Source: Rhizobiales bacterium CCH10-E5
Lineage (GTDB): Bacteria > Pseudomonadota > Alphaproteobacteria > Rhizobiales > Beijerinckiaceae
DNA length: 63,397 nt
Direction: 5' to 3'
Assembly: GCA_001556125.1 (NCBI GenBank)
Contig: LSIG01000024.1
Coordinates: 1 to 63,397, forward strand
Part shown: positions 17,501 through 27,044 of the stretch, one piece after another
Layout: each line of letters starts with the position of its first letter
Position numbering within the stretch: the first letter of the stretch is position 1
The notes under the pieces: generated by a model
Database searches by the model: none
The model's input: only the letters and a program-made list of their open reading frames with translations
What the model was told of the DNA's origin: nothing
Translations under genes and position numbers: made by a program

Positions 17501-19977
17501 TCCGCGGCGTCCGAGAGCGGTACGCCCGCGGAGGGGAAGACCGCGGTGACGCGCGTGCCGCGGCCCGGCGCCGAATCGAGTTCGACCCGTCCGCCATGCA
17601 GCTCGACGATGGAGCGCACGATCGAGAGACCCAGGCCCACGCCGCGATGGCTCGAGCCGAGCGAGTGGCTCTCGAAACGGTCGAAGACCTTCTCCTTCAC
17701 CTCGGCCGGAATACCGCGGCCCTGGTCGGCCACGGTGATGCGGACATGGCCCTCGCTGCGCGCTGCGCTGACGGTGATCGTCTGGCCCGGCGAGGAGAAG
17801 CCGATCGCGTTGGAGATCAGGTTGAACAGCACCTGGCGCAGCCTCTTGCCGTCCGCCCGCAGCGGGCCGGCCTCCGGCGCGATCTCGACCTTGAGGTCGA
17901 GCTTGCTGTCGGTGAGGCGGTCATGCAGCCCCGCCGCCGCCTGGGCGATGGTGTCGGCGACGTCGACCTCCTCGAGATCGAGCTGCAGCGCGCCATTGTC
18001 GATCGTGGCGAGGTCGAGAATGTCGTTGATGATGGCGAGCAGCGCGCCGGAAGAGCGCACGATATGCGAGGTGTAGTCGCGCTGTTTCTCGTTCAGCGCG
18101 CCGACGGCTTCCGTGCCGAGCAGTTGCGCGAAGCCGATGATGTTGGTCAGCGGCGAGCGCAGCTCGTAGGAGACGTGGTGGACGAAATCCTCGCGCAGCC
18201 GCGAGACCTTCTCCAGCGCCTCGTTCTTCTCGGTCAGCGCCCGCTCGACATTCACGCTGGCGGTGACGTCGGCGAAGGTGATCAGCGTCGCGCCGTCGGG
18301 CAGGGGGGCGGCCGCGCAGTCCAGCACCGTGCCGTCGCGCCGCTGCATCCGGCAGACATAGTCCTCGCGCGCGTCGCGCACGCCGGTGACGGCGCTCTGC
18401 AACTCGCCCCAGATCTCGTCCTGCGGGAAGAGCGGCTGGCAGAGCCGCACCACCTCGTCGATATGCGGCGCCGCGGCGGCGAGGTCCGCCTTGATCCGCC
18501 AGGCCTGGGCGAAGGCCGGGTTCGAGAGTTTGAGGCGCCCGTCCGAGCCGAACACGGCGACGCCCTCGCGCAGCGAGTCCAGCGTCTCGCGCTGCGTGCG
18601 CGACAGCGCGTTGAAGCGCGATTCGAGGGTGAAGCGCTCGGTCACGTCGTCGAGCAGATAGGTGACGCCGCCCTGCGGGTTCGGGCTCGCCACGACATGG
18701 ATGGTGCGCCCGTCGGGCAGGTACCACCAGTCCTCGTTGGCGCGGGTCGCGGTATAGGCGGCCTGGACGCCCGCCTTCCAGCTGCGATAGTCGCCGAGCT
18801 CGGGCAGGCGGCGCTCGGCGCGGAGCCGGTCGAGGATCTCGCCGTCGCTGGGGTGGCCGTCGAGGAAAGCGGAATCGAGCGACCAGAGCGCGTCGAAGCC
18901 GGAATTGCGGTAGACCAGCCGCTGCGAGGCGTCGAACACCGCGACCGCGGTCTTCAGCCGGTCGAGGGTGCGCACATGCGCGTCCATCTGGCGCTGGAGA
19001 TCGGTGCGGACGGCTTCCAGCTCGCTCATGTCGGTGGCGATGCCGGCAAAGCCGGTCGGCGTCGGCAGTTCGAGAATGTCGAGCGTGCGCCGCTGCCCCG
19101 CGATGACGGCCGGCGCGCGCGCGGAGAAGACCTGGCCCTCGCGCCGGGCTTTCGCGGCGGCCTCGCGCTCTGTCCGGTCGAGCAGTTCGATGCCGCCCTT
19201 CACCGCAGCGCCGTCATCCGCCACCTCGACGGCGCGCGCATAGGCGGCGTTGCACCAGCTCAGCCGCCCGTCCGGCGTCCGTGTCCAGGCTGGTTGCGGC
19301 AGCCCGTCCAGCAGCCCCGCCAGCGCCTCGTGCTCGGTGTTCAGCCGGTCGAGTTCGCCCTGCAGCGCCATCACCCGCGCCCGCTCGCCGGTGACCTCGC
19401 GGAAGCGGATCACGGCGCGCCCGGCGACGGGCCGGCCCTCGACATCGATGAAGGGCCCCGCCTTGCTTCGCAGCGTCATGCCGAAGGATTCGCCGCGCTC
19501 CTTCAGCGCGTCGGTGGCGAGTTCGAGTCGCTTGGCGTCGGCCGGCGGCGCCCAGGCGCCATAAGCGAGGGCGAGCGTCGCACCCGGCGCGCCGAGAAAG
19601 CCGCTGTCGCCTTCGAAGACGGGGTCGGCCTGCCGTCCGGTCCAGCTGACCACGACCTGGGGATCGGTGGCGAGCAGGGCGGTCAGCCGGTCGTGCTGGC
19701 CGCGCGTGGCCTCGAGTTCGCCGGCCAGCGCCGCCTCGCGCCGGTGCCAGCGCCCGCGCTCGCGGACATAGACCAGCGAGGTGGTGGCGGCGAAGACGGC
19801 GAGGCCCGCAAGCACGATCGAGAGCGCGCCGGTGCTGAACAGATCCGGGCGCAACGGCCCCAGCCAGGCGCCCTGGGCGAGCGCGGCGGAGGGAGCCTGA
19901 CTGGCGGCGAGACCCGGCAGAAGCGCATGGCAGCGCCAGTGCCGGCGGCTTCGTTCCTGTCGGCTCGAGCTGGTCAT
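17497..19977 (-). CDS. divL: DivL-type PAS tyrosine-box kinase (cell-cycle regulator)
   Basis: The 826-aa protein has an N-terminal hydrophobic segment (about 48-70) followed by several PAS-like domains and a HisKA/HATPase pair. The phospho-acceptor box reads FVHHVSYELRSPLTNIIGF; the residue that is His in ordinary kinases is Tyr604 (codon at 18166-18168). This Tyr substitution defines DivL, which in Caulobacter works as a PAS sensor that controls CckA and hence CtrA rather than as a kinase. The ATPase boxes NLISNAIGFSS, DQGRGIPAEV and GVGLGLSIVRSIVELHGG are intact. I started at the ATG at 19977; the open frame continues upstream only as Gly/Pro-rich sequence. It sits next to ahcY as in other Hyphomicrobiales. 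Confidence 0.87.
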   Translation of the reverse strand: MTSSSRQERSRRHWRCHALLPGLAASQAPSAALAQGAWLGPLRPDLFSTGALSIVLAGLAVFAATTSLVYVRERGRWHRREAALAGELEATRGQHDRLTALLATDPQVVVSWTGRQADPVFEGDSGFLGAPGATLALAYGAWAPPADAKRLELATDALKERGESFGMTLRSKAGPFIDVEGRPVAGRAVIRFREVTGERARVMALQGELDRLNTEHEALAGLLDGLPQPAWTRTPDGRLSWCNAAYARAVEVADDGAAVKGGIELLDRTEREAAAKARREGQVFSARAPAVIAGQRRTLDILELPTPTGFAGIATDMSELEAVRTDLQRQMDAHVRTLDRLKTAVAVFDASQRLVYRNSGFDALWSLDSAFLDGHPSDGEILDRLRAERRLPELGDYRSWKAGVQAAYTATRANEDWWYLPDGRTIHVVASPNPQGGVTYLLDDVTERFTLESRFNALSRTQRETLDSLREGVAVFGSDGRLKLSNPAFAQAWRIKADLAAAAPHIDEVVRLCQPLFPQDEIWGELQSAVTGVRDAREDYVCRMQRRDGTVLDCAAAPLPDGATLITFADVTASVNVERALTEKNEALEKVSRLREDFVHHVSYELRSPLTNIIGFAQLLGTEAVGALNEKQRDYTSHIVRSSGALLAIINDILDLATIDNGALQLDLEEVDVADTIAQAAAGLHDRLTDSKLDLKVEIAPEAGPLRADGKRLRQVLFNLISNAIGFSSPGQTITVSAARSEGHVRITVADQGRGIPAEVKEKVFDRFESHSLGSSHRGVGLGLSIVRSIVELHGGRVELDSAPGRGTRVTAVFPSAGVPLSDAAE

Positions 19978-20333
19978 TCCGCGTCCGTCTGCTCCGGGGG
20001 CGGCGCCGGCCGCCCCATCCTGATATCCGTCCGGCCGGGCGCCGAACGGCGGCCCGCCGCCCCCCGGCCCGCTTTTGCCGGACCCCTGACGCACGCCTGC
20101 CACCACACCGATCACTGCGTGTCGACCCGCCCCCGCGCCAGGCGCCGGAGGCCGAATCAGCCCCACTCTAATCACCGGTGGAGTCCGGCAGGAAGTGCTT
20201 AATGAGCGGTAAATCGGGCGGATTTGCCGGGCCGGCGGCAGGAAACGAAGCCGACCCAAGACCTAGCGGCTTGCGCCGGCTCGGGGCCCATTAGTAGCGT
20301 CTTCAGACTGAGCGACGTCGCCCTCGGCAAATG
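19978..20333. other. Intergenic region upstream of divL
   Basis: This stretch between divL and the ahcY terminator contains no gene I can support; open frames here are GC-driven. It should hold the divL promoter. At 20199-20213 it reads TTAA-TGAGCGG-TAAA, one mismatch from a TTAA-N7-TTAA CtrA-type site, about 220 nt upstream of the divL start. That is suggestive but weak. Confidence 0.4.
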
Positions 20334-20360
20334 AAAAAGGCCCGGCGCGAGCGCCGGGCC
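20334..20360 (-). terminator. Intrinsic terminator of ahcY
   Basis: A perfect 10-bp stem GGCCCGGCGC / GCGCCGGGCC with a 2-nt GA centre (so the actual loop is slightly larger) is followed, in the minus-strand direction, by TTTTT. It lies 26 nt after the ahcY stop. Confidence 0.9.
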
Positions 20361-20386
20361 TCCTGCCGTCCGGGCTGTGCCGGATG

Positions 20387-21787
<1,401 letters not shown>

Positions 21788-21861
21788 GGGGCGTGCTCCA
21801 GCTGGTCTTCGAATGATGGGCGGGTCCATAGCAGCGCCCACGCCCAAAGGCAATCAAAGAT

Positions 21862-21877
21862 ATAAAGATGTCTTTAT
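21862..21877 (-). promoter_or_regulatory. Candidate SahR operator upstream of ahcY
   Basis: The bases ATAAAGA-TG-TCTTTAT form a perfect 7-bp inverted repeat, strikingly AT-rich in this genome, about 75 nt upstream of the ahcY GTG. Known biology: in many Proteobacteria the ArsR-family regulator SahR senses S-adenosylhomocysteine and controls ahcY and methionine genes from short AT-rich palindromes of this kind. The regulator gene is not in the window; the assignment rests on motif form and position. Confidence 0.6.
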
Positions 21878-22016
21878 GTGATCGGTCGAAAGGGAGCGGT
21901 CTGTCGATTTTGTGACGTAAGGTCACCTGCCGCGACCCGAATGGGCCTCGGTTGAGCGCTCATAAAGGGATCGATGCGAGAGGGCAGGCGGCCGTGACCG
22001 CGGCAGCAGCGCGGGC

Positions 22017-22346
22017 CTACTCGCCCTCGCCGAACCTGTCGGCGACCAGAGCCTCCAGCGCCTTCAGCGCTTCGCTCGCCTGCGGACCCTTCGCCACCAC
22101 CGTGATCGTCGAGCCGATGCCGGCGCCGAGCGTCAGGATGCCCATGATCGAGGTCGCGCCGACCGTCTCGCCGCAGCGGGTGACGGTGATGTCGGCATCG
22201 AAGGACGAGGCGCATTGCACGAATTTCGCCGTGGCGCGGGCGTGCAGCCCCTTCTTGTTGACGATCTGGAACTCGCCATAGACGGCGCCCGCGGGAATCT
22301 CGACCTCAGGGCAATCGCAGTCGTCGATCTCCTGCCTGTCGTCCAC
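22017..22346 (-). CDS. ptsH: HPr phosphocarrier protein of the regulatory PTS
   Basis: The 109-aa protein carries the HPr core with the phosphorylated histidine in KKGLHARATAKFV (His35) and the regulatory serine region GATSIMGILTLGAG. It should receive phosphate from EI-Ntr (PtsP, not in this window) and pass it to EIIA proteins, while HprK phosphorylates the serine. It has a roughly 22-residue N-terminal extension with an acidic-Cys stretch (DDCDCPE) ahead of the usual HPr start, which is longer than canonical 85-90 aa HPr. No sugar permease is encoded here, consistent with the regulatory PTS of alphaproteobacteria. EIIA is 12 nt upstream, so the two are co-transcribed. Confidence 0.93.
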   Translation of the reverse strand: MDDRQEIDDCDCPEVEIPAGAVYGEFQIVNKKGLHARATAKFVQCASSFDADITVTRCGETVGATSIMGILTLGAGIGSTITVVAKGPQASEALKALEALVADRFGEGE

Positions 22347-22358
22347 GGCAGCGTTTCC

Positions 22359-22760
22359 TTACTTCCCGGCCAGGACCCGGCTGGCGACGGTGATGTATTT
22401 GCGGCCGGCATCCTGCGCGCAGGTGACCGCCTCGTCGAGGCTCTTTTCCTCGCGCACGCTGGCGAGCTTGATGAGCATCGGCAGATTGATGCCGGCGACG
22501 ACATCGATCCGGCCGGGCTCCATCACCGAGATGGCGAGGTTGGAGGGCGTGCCGCCGAACATGTCGGTCAAGACGATCACGCCCTTGCCGGTCTCGACCT
22601 CTTCGACCGCCGCGATGATGTCGCGGCGACGGCCTTCCATGTCGTCATCGGGGGCGATGGCGATGGTGGCGAGATGCTGTTGGGGGCCGACGACGTGTTC
22701 GAGCGCGGCACGGAACTCCGTGGCCAGATGCCCATGCGTCACGAGGACCAGTCCGATCAT
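22359..22760 (-). CDS. PTS EIIA component, mannose/fructose (ManX/EIIA-Man) type
   Basis: The 133-aa protein begins MIGLVLVTHGHLATEF; His9 is the expected phosphorylation site of the EIIA-Man family. Other family marks are KGVIVLTDMFGGTPSN and the final short helix. No EIIB, IIC or IID genes are nearby, so it works as a regulatory phospho-acceptor of HPr rather than in sugar import. In related alphaproteobacteria this EIIA influences the ChvG/ChvI system and other targets, depending on phosphorylation. Its position between HPr and HprK is conserved in the order. It probably has its own promoter in the 109-nt gap on its upstream side. Confidence 0.9.
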   Translation of the reverse strand: MIGLVLVTHGHLATEFRAALEHVVGPQQHLATIAIAPDDDMEGRRRDIIAAVEEVETGKGVIVLTDMFGGTPSNLAISVMEPGRIDVVAGINLPMLIKLASVREEKSLDEAVTCAQDAGRKYITVASRVLAGK

Positions 22761-22869
22761 TCACTATGGCACCGGAGAGCGCTTTCGGCGCCCGGACAAG
22801 GTCGCGGTTTATGCGGCAGGTGCGAAGGATAGGCAAGCGGCCCGCTTCGAACTCGACAAATTTTCGAGA

Positions 22870-23313
22870 TCAGCCTTCGGTGAAGAGCCGCAGCGCCGCC
22901 AGCACCAGCCGCTCGTCGCCGGCCCGCCCCGCGACGGTCAGCCGCGGCAGGTCGATGCCCTCGATCCGCTCGACCAGGTCCTCCGGCTCCGGCATGCGGG
23001 TGGGCTCCTCGCCGCTGAGGTCGACGATCAGCCGCACCACCACGGCCGGCTGGTGCGGTTCCGGCGTCAGCCCGAGCCCGCGACGTTCGATCAGCCCCTC
23101 CAGCGGCGCCACCGGCCGCGCCAGCAGCCGCCCGCCCCTGGCGCCCAGCGCGGTCCGGTCGTCGGCGACCAGCCGGGCGAAGCGGCCCTGGCTTCCCGCC
23201 AGCGCGATCAGCGCCAGCGCGAGGCTGGACTTGCCGGCGCCCGAGGCGCCGCGGATCAGCACGCCGAGCTCGCCCAGCACCACCGTCGTGGCATGGATGG
23301 TCTGGCCCGTCAC
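22870..23313 (-). CDS. hprK: HPr kinase/phosphorylase, short alphaproteobacterial form
   Basis: The 147-aa protein corresponds only to the C-terminal kinase domain of the roughly 310-aa Firmicutes HprK. It has Walker A GASGAGKS at residues 22-29 and the catalytic-type LVADDRTALG. It should phosphorylate HPr on its regulatory serine and reverse this reaction. Short HprK next to chvG/chvI is characteristic of Hyphomicrobiales. I placed the start at GTG 23313, eight nt after the chvG stop and preceded by GAGG; the longer frame runs back into chvG and is spurious there. Regulation is presumably with chvI-chvG as one operon. Confidence 0.9.
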   Translation of the reverse strand: MTGQTIHATTVVLGELGVLIRGASGAGKSSLALALIALAGSQGRFARLVADDRTALGARGGRLLARPVAPLEGLIERRGLGLTPEPHQPAVVVRLIVDLSGEEPTRMPEPEDLVERIEGIDLPRLTVAGRAGDERLVLAALRLFTEG

Positions 23314-23320
23314 GGTCGCC

Positions 23321-25120
23321 TCACGCGCTCTGCGGCAGCGCCGGCAGGCAGACGATGAAGCGCGCCCCCAGCCGCGGCCGCTCGCCATCGGGCCCGGCCG
23401 GGCCGAGCCGGTTCTCGGCGCGGATGGTGCCGCGATGCGCCTCGACGATCTGCCGCGAGATCGAGAGGCCGAGCCCGGAATTCTGGCCGAACCCCTCGTT
23501 CGGGCGGTCGGTGTAGAAGCGCTCGAAGACGCGCTCCAGCGCATGCGGCTCGATGCCGGGCCCTTCATCCTCCACCGTGACCAGCACCTCGTCGCCGGAG
23601 CGCGACAGCAGCACGCGCACCGGCTTGTCCGGAGGCGAGAAGGAGCGGGCGTTGTCGATCAGGTTGACGAGCACCTGCCCCAGCCGGGAATCATGGCCCA
23701 GCACGATGAAGCCGTCGCGCCCGCCGGGCCGCTGGCCGCGCCGCTCGGTGACGAACTCGATCATCGCGCGGCCCTCGCGGCGCATCTCGTTCTGGACCGA
23801 GACCACCGCCTCCAGGACCTGGGCGAGATCGACCGGCCCGGCATCGTTGCGGGCGAGCTCGGCGTCGAGGCGCGAGGCGTCGGAGATGTCGGAGATCAGC
23901 CGGTCGAGCCGGCGCACATCGTGCTGGATCACCTCGAGCAGCCGCCCGCGCGACTCGTCCGATTTCGCCCGTGGCAAGGTCTCGACCGCGCTGCGCAGCG
24001 AGGTCAGGGGATTTTTCAGCTCATGCGCGACATCGGCCGCGAAGCTCTCGATCGCCTCGATGCGGCTGTAGAGCGCCTTGGTCATGTCCCGCAGCGAACC
24101 GGAGAGATGGCCGATCTCGTCATGCCGGTTGCCGAAATCGGGGATCTGCTCGCGCGATTTCACGCCGCGCCGCACCCGCTGCGCCGCATCGGCCAACTTG
24201 CGGATCGGCTCGGCGATGGTGCCGGCCAGCAGCACCGACAGCAGGATCATCACCGCCGCCGAAATCGCGAAGACCTGGAAGATGCCGTAGCGCTCCGAGA
24301 TGATGACCGCGTCGATGTCGCCGCCCTGCGTCGAGAGCAGCAGCGCGCCCTTCACCGCCCGGAAGCGCTGCACCGGCACCGCCACCGAGACAATCGTCTG
24401 CCCCCGCGCGTTGACGCGGACCACGCTGGCCGGCGTCCCGCTCAGCGCCCGCGCCACCTCCGGATAGGATTTGCCGTTGGCGTTCTCGAAATCGTCGTAG
24501 GCGGGCACGTCGGCACGGCCGAGCCGGTTGCGGAACAGGTTCCAGGTCCGCTCCAGCAGCGGCGCCTCGTCGGGCTCGCCGACGCGCGGCAGGTCGAGCC
24601 GCAGCACGTCGCCGCGCGAGTAGAGGCTGCGGGAATCCAGCGTCAGCAGCCCGTCCCGGTCGTAGATGCGGGCGCGCGTCTTGGTCGGCGTCACCAGGCG
24701 GCGCAGCAGCGGCGCGACCTTCTCGGGATTGATCGAGAAGTCGAGCGGATCCTCGGCGATGCCCGCGCTCTCGCCGGCCTGGAGCTGCAGCAGCTTGTCG
24801 GGATCGATGGTGATCGCATCCGTCTCGACCGTCGCCGAGGCGGCGATCGCACCCGCGATGATCTCCCCCTGCGTGAGAAGGCTCTGCACGCGCGATTCGA
24901 TCAGCCCCTCGCGGAACTGGTTGAGATAGAGGAAGCCGACGAGGAGGGCGCAGAGCCCGCCGAGATTGAGCACGACGATGCGGCGCGTCAGGCTGGACGC
25001 GGCGCCCGAGGAGATCGCGCGCAGGCCGCGCCGCAGGAACCCGCGCAGCCGGGCCCGCAGCGTGGGCTTCGCCGCGCCTTGGCCGGATTCAGCCCTGCGT
25101 TCCTGCTCGATCGTCGCCAT
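23321..25120 (-). CDS. chvG: ChvG (ExoS/BvrS-type) sensor histidine kinase
   Basis: The 599-aa kinase has two membrane helices (about 47-67 and 279-302) enclosing a periplasmic sensor, a HAMP linker, the H-box FAADVAHELKNPLTSLRS with His366, and ATPase boxes GQVLVNLIDNARSFS, VEDEGPGIEPH and GLGLSISRQIVEAHRG. In this family it senses acidity or envelope stress and phosphorylates ChvI; in Rhizobium the periplasmic ExoR protein holds it inactive. It controls exopolysaccharide, motility, envelope and host-interaction genes. It lies between chvI and hprK in the same transcription unit; a 75-nt gap separates it from chvI. Confidence 0.95.
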   Translation of the reverse strand: MATIEQERRAESGQGAAKPTLRARLRGFLRRGLRAISSGAASSLTRRIVVLNLGGLCALLVGFLYLNQFREGLIESRVQSLLTQGEIIAGAIAASATVETDAITIDPDKLLQLQAGESAGIAEDPLDFSINPEKVAPLLRRLVTPTKTRARIYDRDGLLTLDSRSLYSRGDVLRLDLPRVGEPDEAPLLERTWNLFRNRLGRADVPAYDDFENANGKSYPEVARALSGTPASVVRVNARGQTIVSVAVPVQRFRAVKGALLLSTQGGDIDAVIISERYGIFQVFAISAAVMILLSVLLAGTIAEPIRKLADAAQRVRRGVKSREQIPDFGNRHDEIGHLSGSLRDMTKALYSRIEAIESFAADVAHELKNPLTSLRSAVETLPRAKSDESRGRLLEVIQHDVRRLDRLISDISDASRLDAELARNDAGPVDLAQVLEAVVSVQNEMRREGRAMIEFVTERRGQRPGGRDGFIVLGHDSRLGQVLVNLIDNARSFSPPDKPVRVLLSRSGDEVLVTVEDEGPGIEPHALERVFERFYTDRPNEGFGQNSGLGLSISRQIVEAHRGTIRAENRLGPAGPDGERPRLGARFIVCLPALPQSA

Positions 25121-25195
25121 GGTCTCCGCCGTGCGTCCAAGCCGGCGGCGGCGTCATGCGCCTGCCGCCCCAGCCCGCCCGGATGGGCCGGACGC

Positions 25196-25897
25196 TCAGC
25201 TTTCCTTGAACCGGTAGCCGACGCCGTACAAGGTCTCGATCATGTCGAAATCGGCATCGACCTGGTTGAACTTCTTGCGCAGCCGCTTGATGTGGCTGTC
25301 GATGGTGCGGTCATCGACATAGACCTCGTCGTCATAGGCGGCGTCCATCAGGGCGTTGCGGCTCTTCACCACCCCCGGCCGCTGCGCCAGCGACTGCAGG
25401 ATCAGGAACTCGGTCACGGTCAGCGTCACCGGTTCGCCCTTCCAGGTGCAGGTGTGGCGCTCGGGATCCATCCGCAGCAGGCCACGTTCCAGCGCCTTGG
25501 CATCCTCGTTGCGGGGCGTCGCGGCAGGATCCTTGGCACCGGCGCGACGCAGGATCGCCTTCACCCGCTCGACCAGCAGGCGCTGCGAGAACGGCTTCCG
25601 AATGAAGTCGTCGGCGCCCATCTTGAGCCCGAACAGCTCGTCGATCTCCTCGTCCTTCGAGGTCAGGAAGATCACCGGCAGGTCGGACTTCTGGCGCAGG
25701 CGGCGCAGCAGCTCCATCCCGTCCATGCGCGGCATCTTGATGTCGAAGATGGCGAGGTCGGGCGGGTTCTGCTTCAGCCCGTCGAGCGCCGAGGCGCCGT
25801 CGGTATAGGTCATGATGCGGTAGCCCTCGGCTTCGAGCGCAATGGACACCGAGGTCAGGATGTTGCGGTCGTCGTCGACCAGCGCAATGGTTGGCAT
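25196..25897 (-). CDS. chvI: ChvI (BvrR-type) response regulator
   Basis: This 233-aa OmpR-family regulator has a receiver domain with Asp52 in [14 protein letters not shown], the conserved FLTSKDE and [15 protein letters not shown], and a winged-helix output domain with [31 protein letters not shown]. It is the partner of ChvG. I chose the ATG at 25897, giving the canonical [12 protein letters not shown] start; the open frame extends 26 more residues into the promoter region without family support. It is the first gene of the chvI-chvG-hprK operon and divergent from the HugZ-like gene. Confidence 0.95.
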   Translation of the reverse strand: MPTIALVDDDRNILTSVSIALEAEGYRIMTYTDGASALDGLKQNPPDLAIFDIKMPRMDGMELLRRLRQKSDLPVIFLTSKDEEIDELFGLKMGADDFIRKPFSQRLLVERVKAILRRAGAKDPAATPRNEDAKALERGLLRMDPERHTCTWKGEPVTLTVTEFLILQSLAQRPGVVKSRNALMDAAYDDEVYVDDRTIDSHIKRLRKKFNQVDADFDMIETLYGVGYRFKES

Positions 25898-25941
25898 AAG
25901 TCGTTTGTCTCTTTGGCCGTGTTGCAATGACGCAGGGTCCA

Positions 25942-25953
25942 CTCTCGCGAGAG
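25942..25953. promoter_or_regulatory. Perfect 12-bp palindrome in the chvI / hugZ-like divergent promoter region
   Basis: The bases CTCTCGCGAGAG lie about 45 nt upstream of chvI and 75 nt upstream of the divergent gene. It could be an operator, possibly for ChvI itself, but the motif does not match a site I can name and a GC-rich palindrome of this length may be chance. Confidence 0.3.
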
Positions 25954-26027
25954 AAGGGCCAAACCGTGGCCGCAATCTAGCGGTCGCATGGCGGCTTGCC
26001 TATGACCCCGATACGGAAAGTCCCGAA

Positions 26028-26837
26028 ATGTCCGCAGGTTCCATCGCAGCGTCCGCCGGTTCCGTCGATGAGCCTGGGCCGTCCGCCCTCCGCAAGGACC
26101 CGATCCGCTCGACCGACGACGAGGCCCGCGCCCTCGGCCGGCAGCTCCTGCGCGGCGCCCGCTCCGGGGCGCTGGCGACGCTGGGACGCGACGGTCACCC
26201 CTCGTCGAGCCTCGTCAGTCTGGCGACCGACGGCGACGGCACCCCTCTGATCCTGGTCTCGGCCCTGTCCGCCCACACGGCCCATCTGGAGACCGACCCG
26301 CGCTGTTCGCTGCTGCTGGCGCCGGGCGGCAAGGGAGATCCGCTCGCCCATGCCCGGATCACGTTGAAGCTTAGGGCGAGGAAGGTGGCGCGCGAGGGCG
26401 CGGAAGGCGAGCGCGTCCGGCGGCGCTTCCTCGCCCGCCAGCCCAAGGCGGCGCTCTATGTCGATTTCGGCGATTTCTCCTTCTTTGCCCTCGACCTCCA
26501 GGGCGCGAGCCTGAACGGCGGTTTTGGACGGGCCTATGAACTCGTGCCGGCTGACCTGCTCAGCGATGCCGAAGCCTCGAGCGCCATCGCCGCCATGGAG
26601 GAGGGGGCGGTCGAGCACATGAACGCCGATCACGCCGACGCCATCCGCGCCTATGCCACCGGTCTGCTGAAGGCTGAGGACGGCGACTGGCGTCTCACCG
26701 GGCTCGATCCGGACGGGGCCGATCTCGCCCGCGGCGATGCCGTCCTGCGCCTGCCCTTCCCGGCGCCCGTCAGCGATGCCGCCGCGATGCGGAGGACCTT
26801 GGTCGAGCTCGCCGCCGCGGCCCGCGCTGCCGGCTAG
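26028..26837 (+). CDS. HugZ/pyridoxamine-phosphate-oxidase-like protein with DUF2470 domain
   Basis: The 269-aa protein combines an N-terminal split-barrel flavin/heme-binding domain (ARALGRQLLRGARSGALATLG, then SSLVSLATDGDGTPL and TDPRCSLLLAPGGKGDPLAH) with a C-terminal DUF2470 segment (AVEHMNADHADAIRAYATGLL). This is the architecture of HugZ-type heme oxygenases and related heme-utilisation proteins. HNADHAD-like motifs in this segment bind heme in some members. The exact reaction is not shown for this one, and it may be a flavin reductase-like protein. The start was placed at the ATG at 26028; the longer frame reaches across the promoter into chvI. It lies between chvI and pckA. Confidence 0.85.
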   Translation: MSAGSIAASAGSVDEPGPSALRKDPIRSTDDEARALGRQLLRGARSGALATLGRDGHPSSSLVSLATDGDGTPLILVSALSAHTAHLETDPRCSLLLAPGGKGDPLAHARITLKLRARKVAREGAEGERVRRRFLARQPKAALYVDFGDFSFFALDLQGASLNGGFGRAYELVPADLLSDAEASSAIAAMEEGAVEHMNADHADAIRAYATGLLKAEDGDWRLTGLDPDGADLARGDAVLRLPFPAPVSDAAAMRRTLVELAAAARAAG

Positions 26838-27044
26838 CGCCCTGATTTACCACGTCGATTCGATTCAATCGATTTAGATGAGAATGTTGCCGGCGGGGGC
26901 TTTGCCGTCTCTTGAGCCGGGTCCAACATGGCCTTAAGGGGACCGGCACCGGCCGGCACAAAGGTCGCCCGCGCGCGTTTCTCCGTTCGCGCATGTCTGC
27001 AGATCAGGCGGCTCCTCGGGGCCAGCCTGCCTCGGGAGGTTCCG

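Noticed and set aside
21788..22016. A SAH or SAM riboswitch upstream of ahcY
   Set aside because: I could not find the conserved core or a convincing pseudoknot; the AT-rich palindrome better explains control. A covariance-model search would settle it.
26928..27044. ATG at 26928 as pckA start
   Set aside because: It would add 39 residues with no family likeness; TTG 27045 has a strong Shine-Dalgarno and gives the canonical length.
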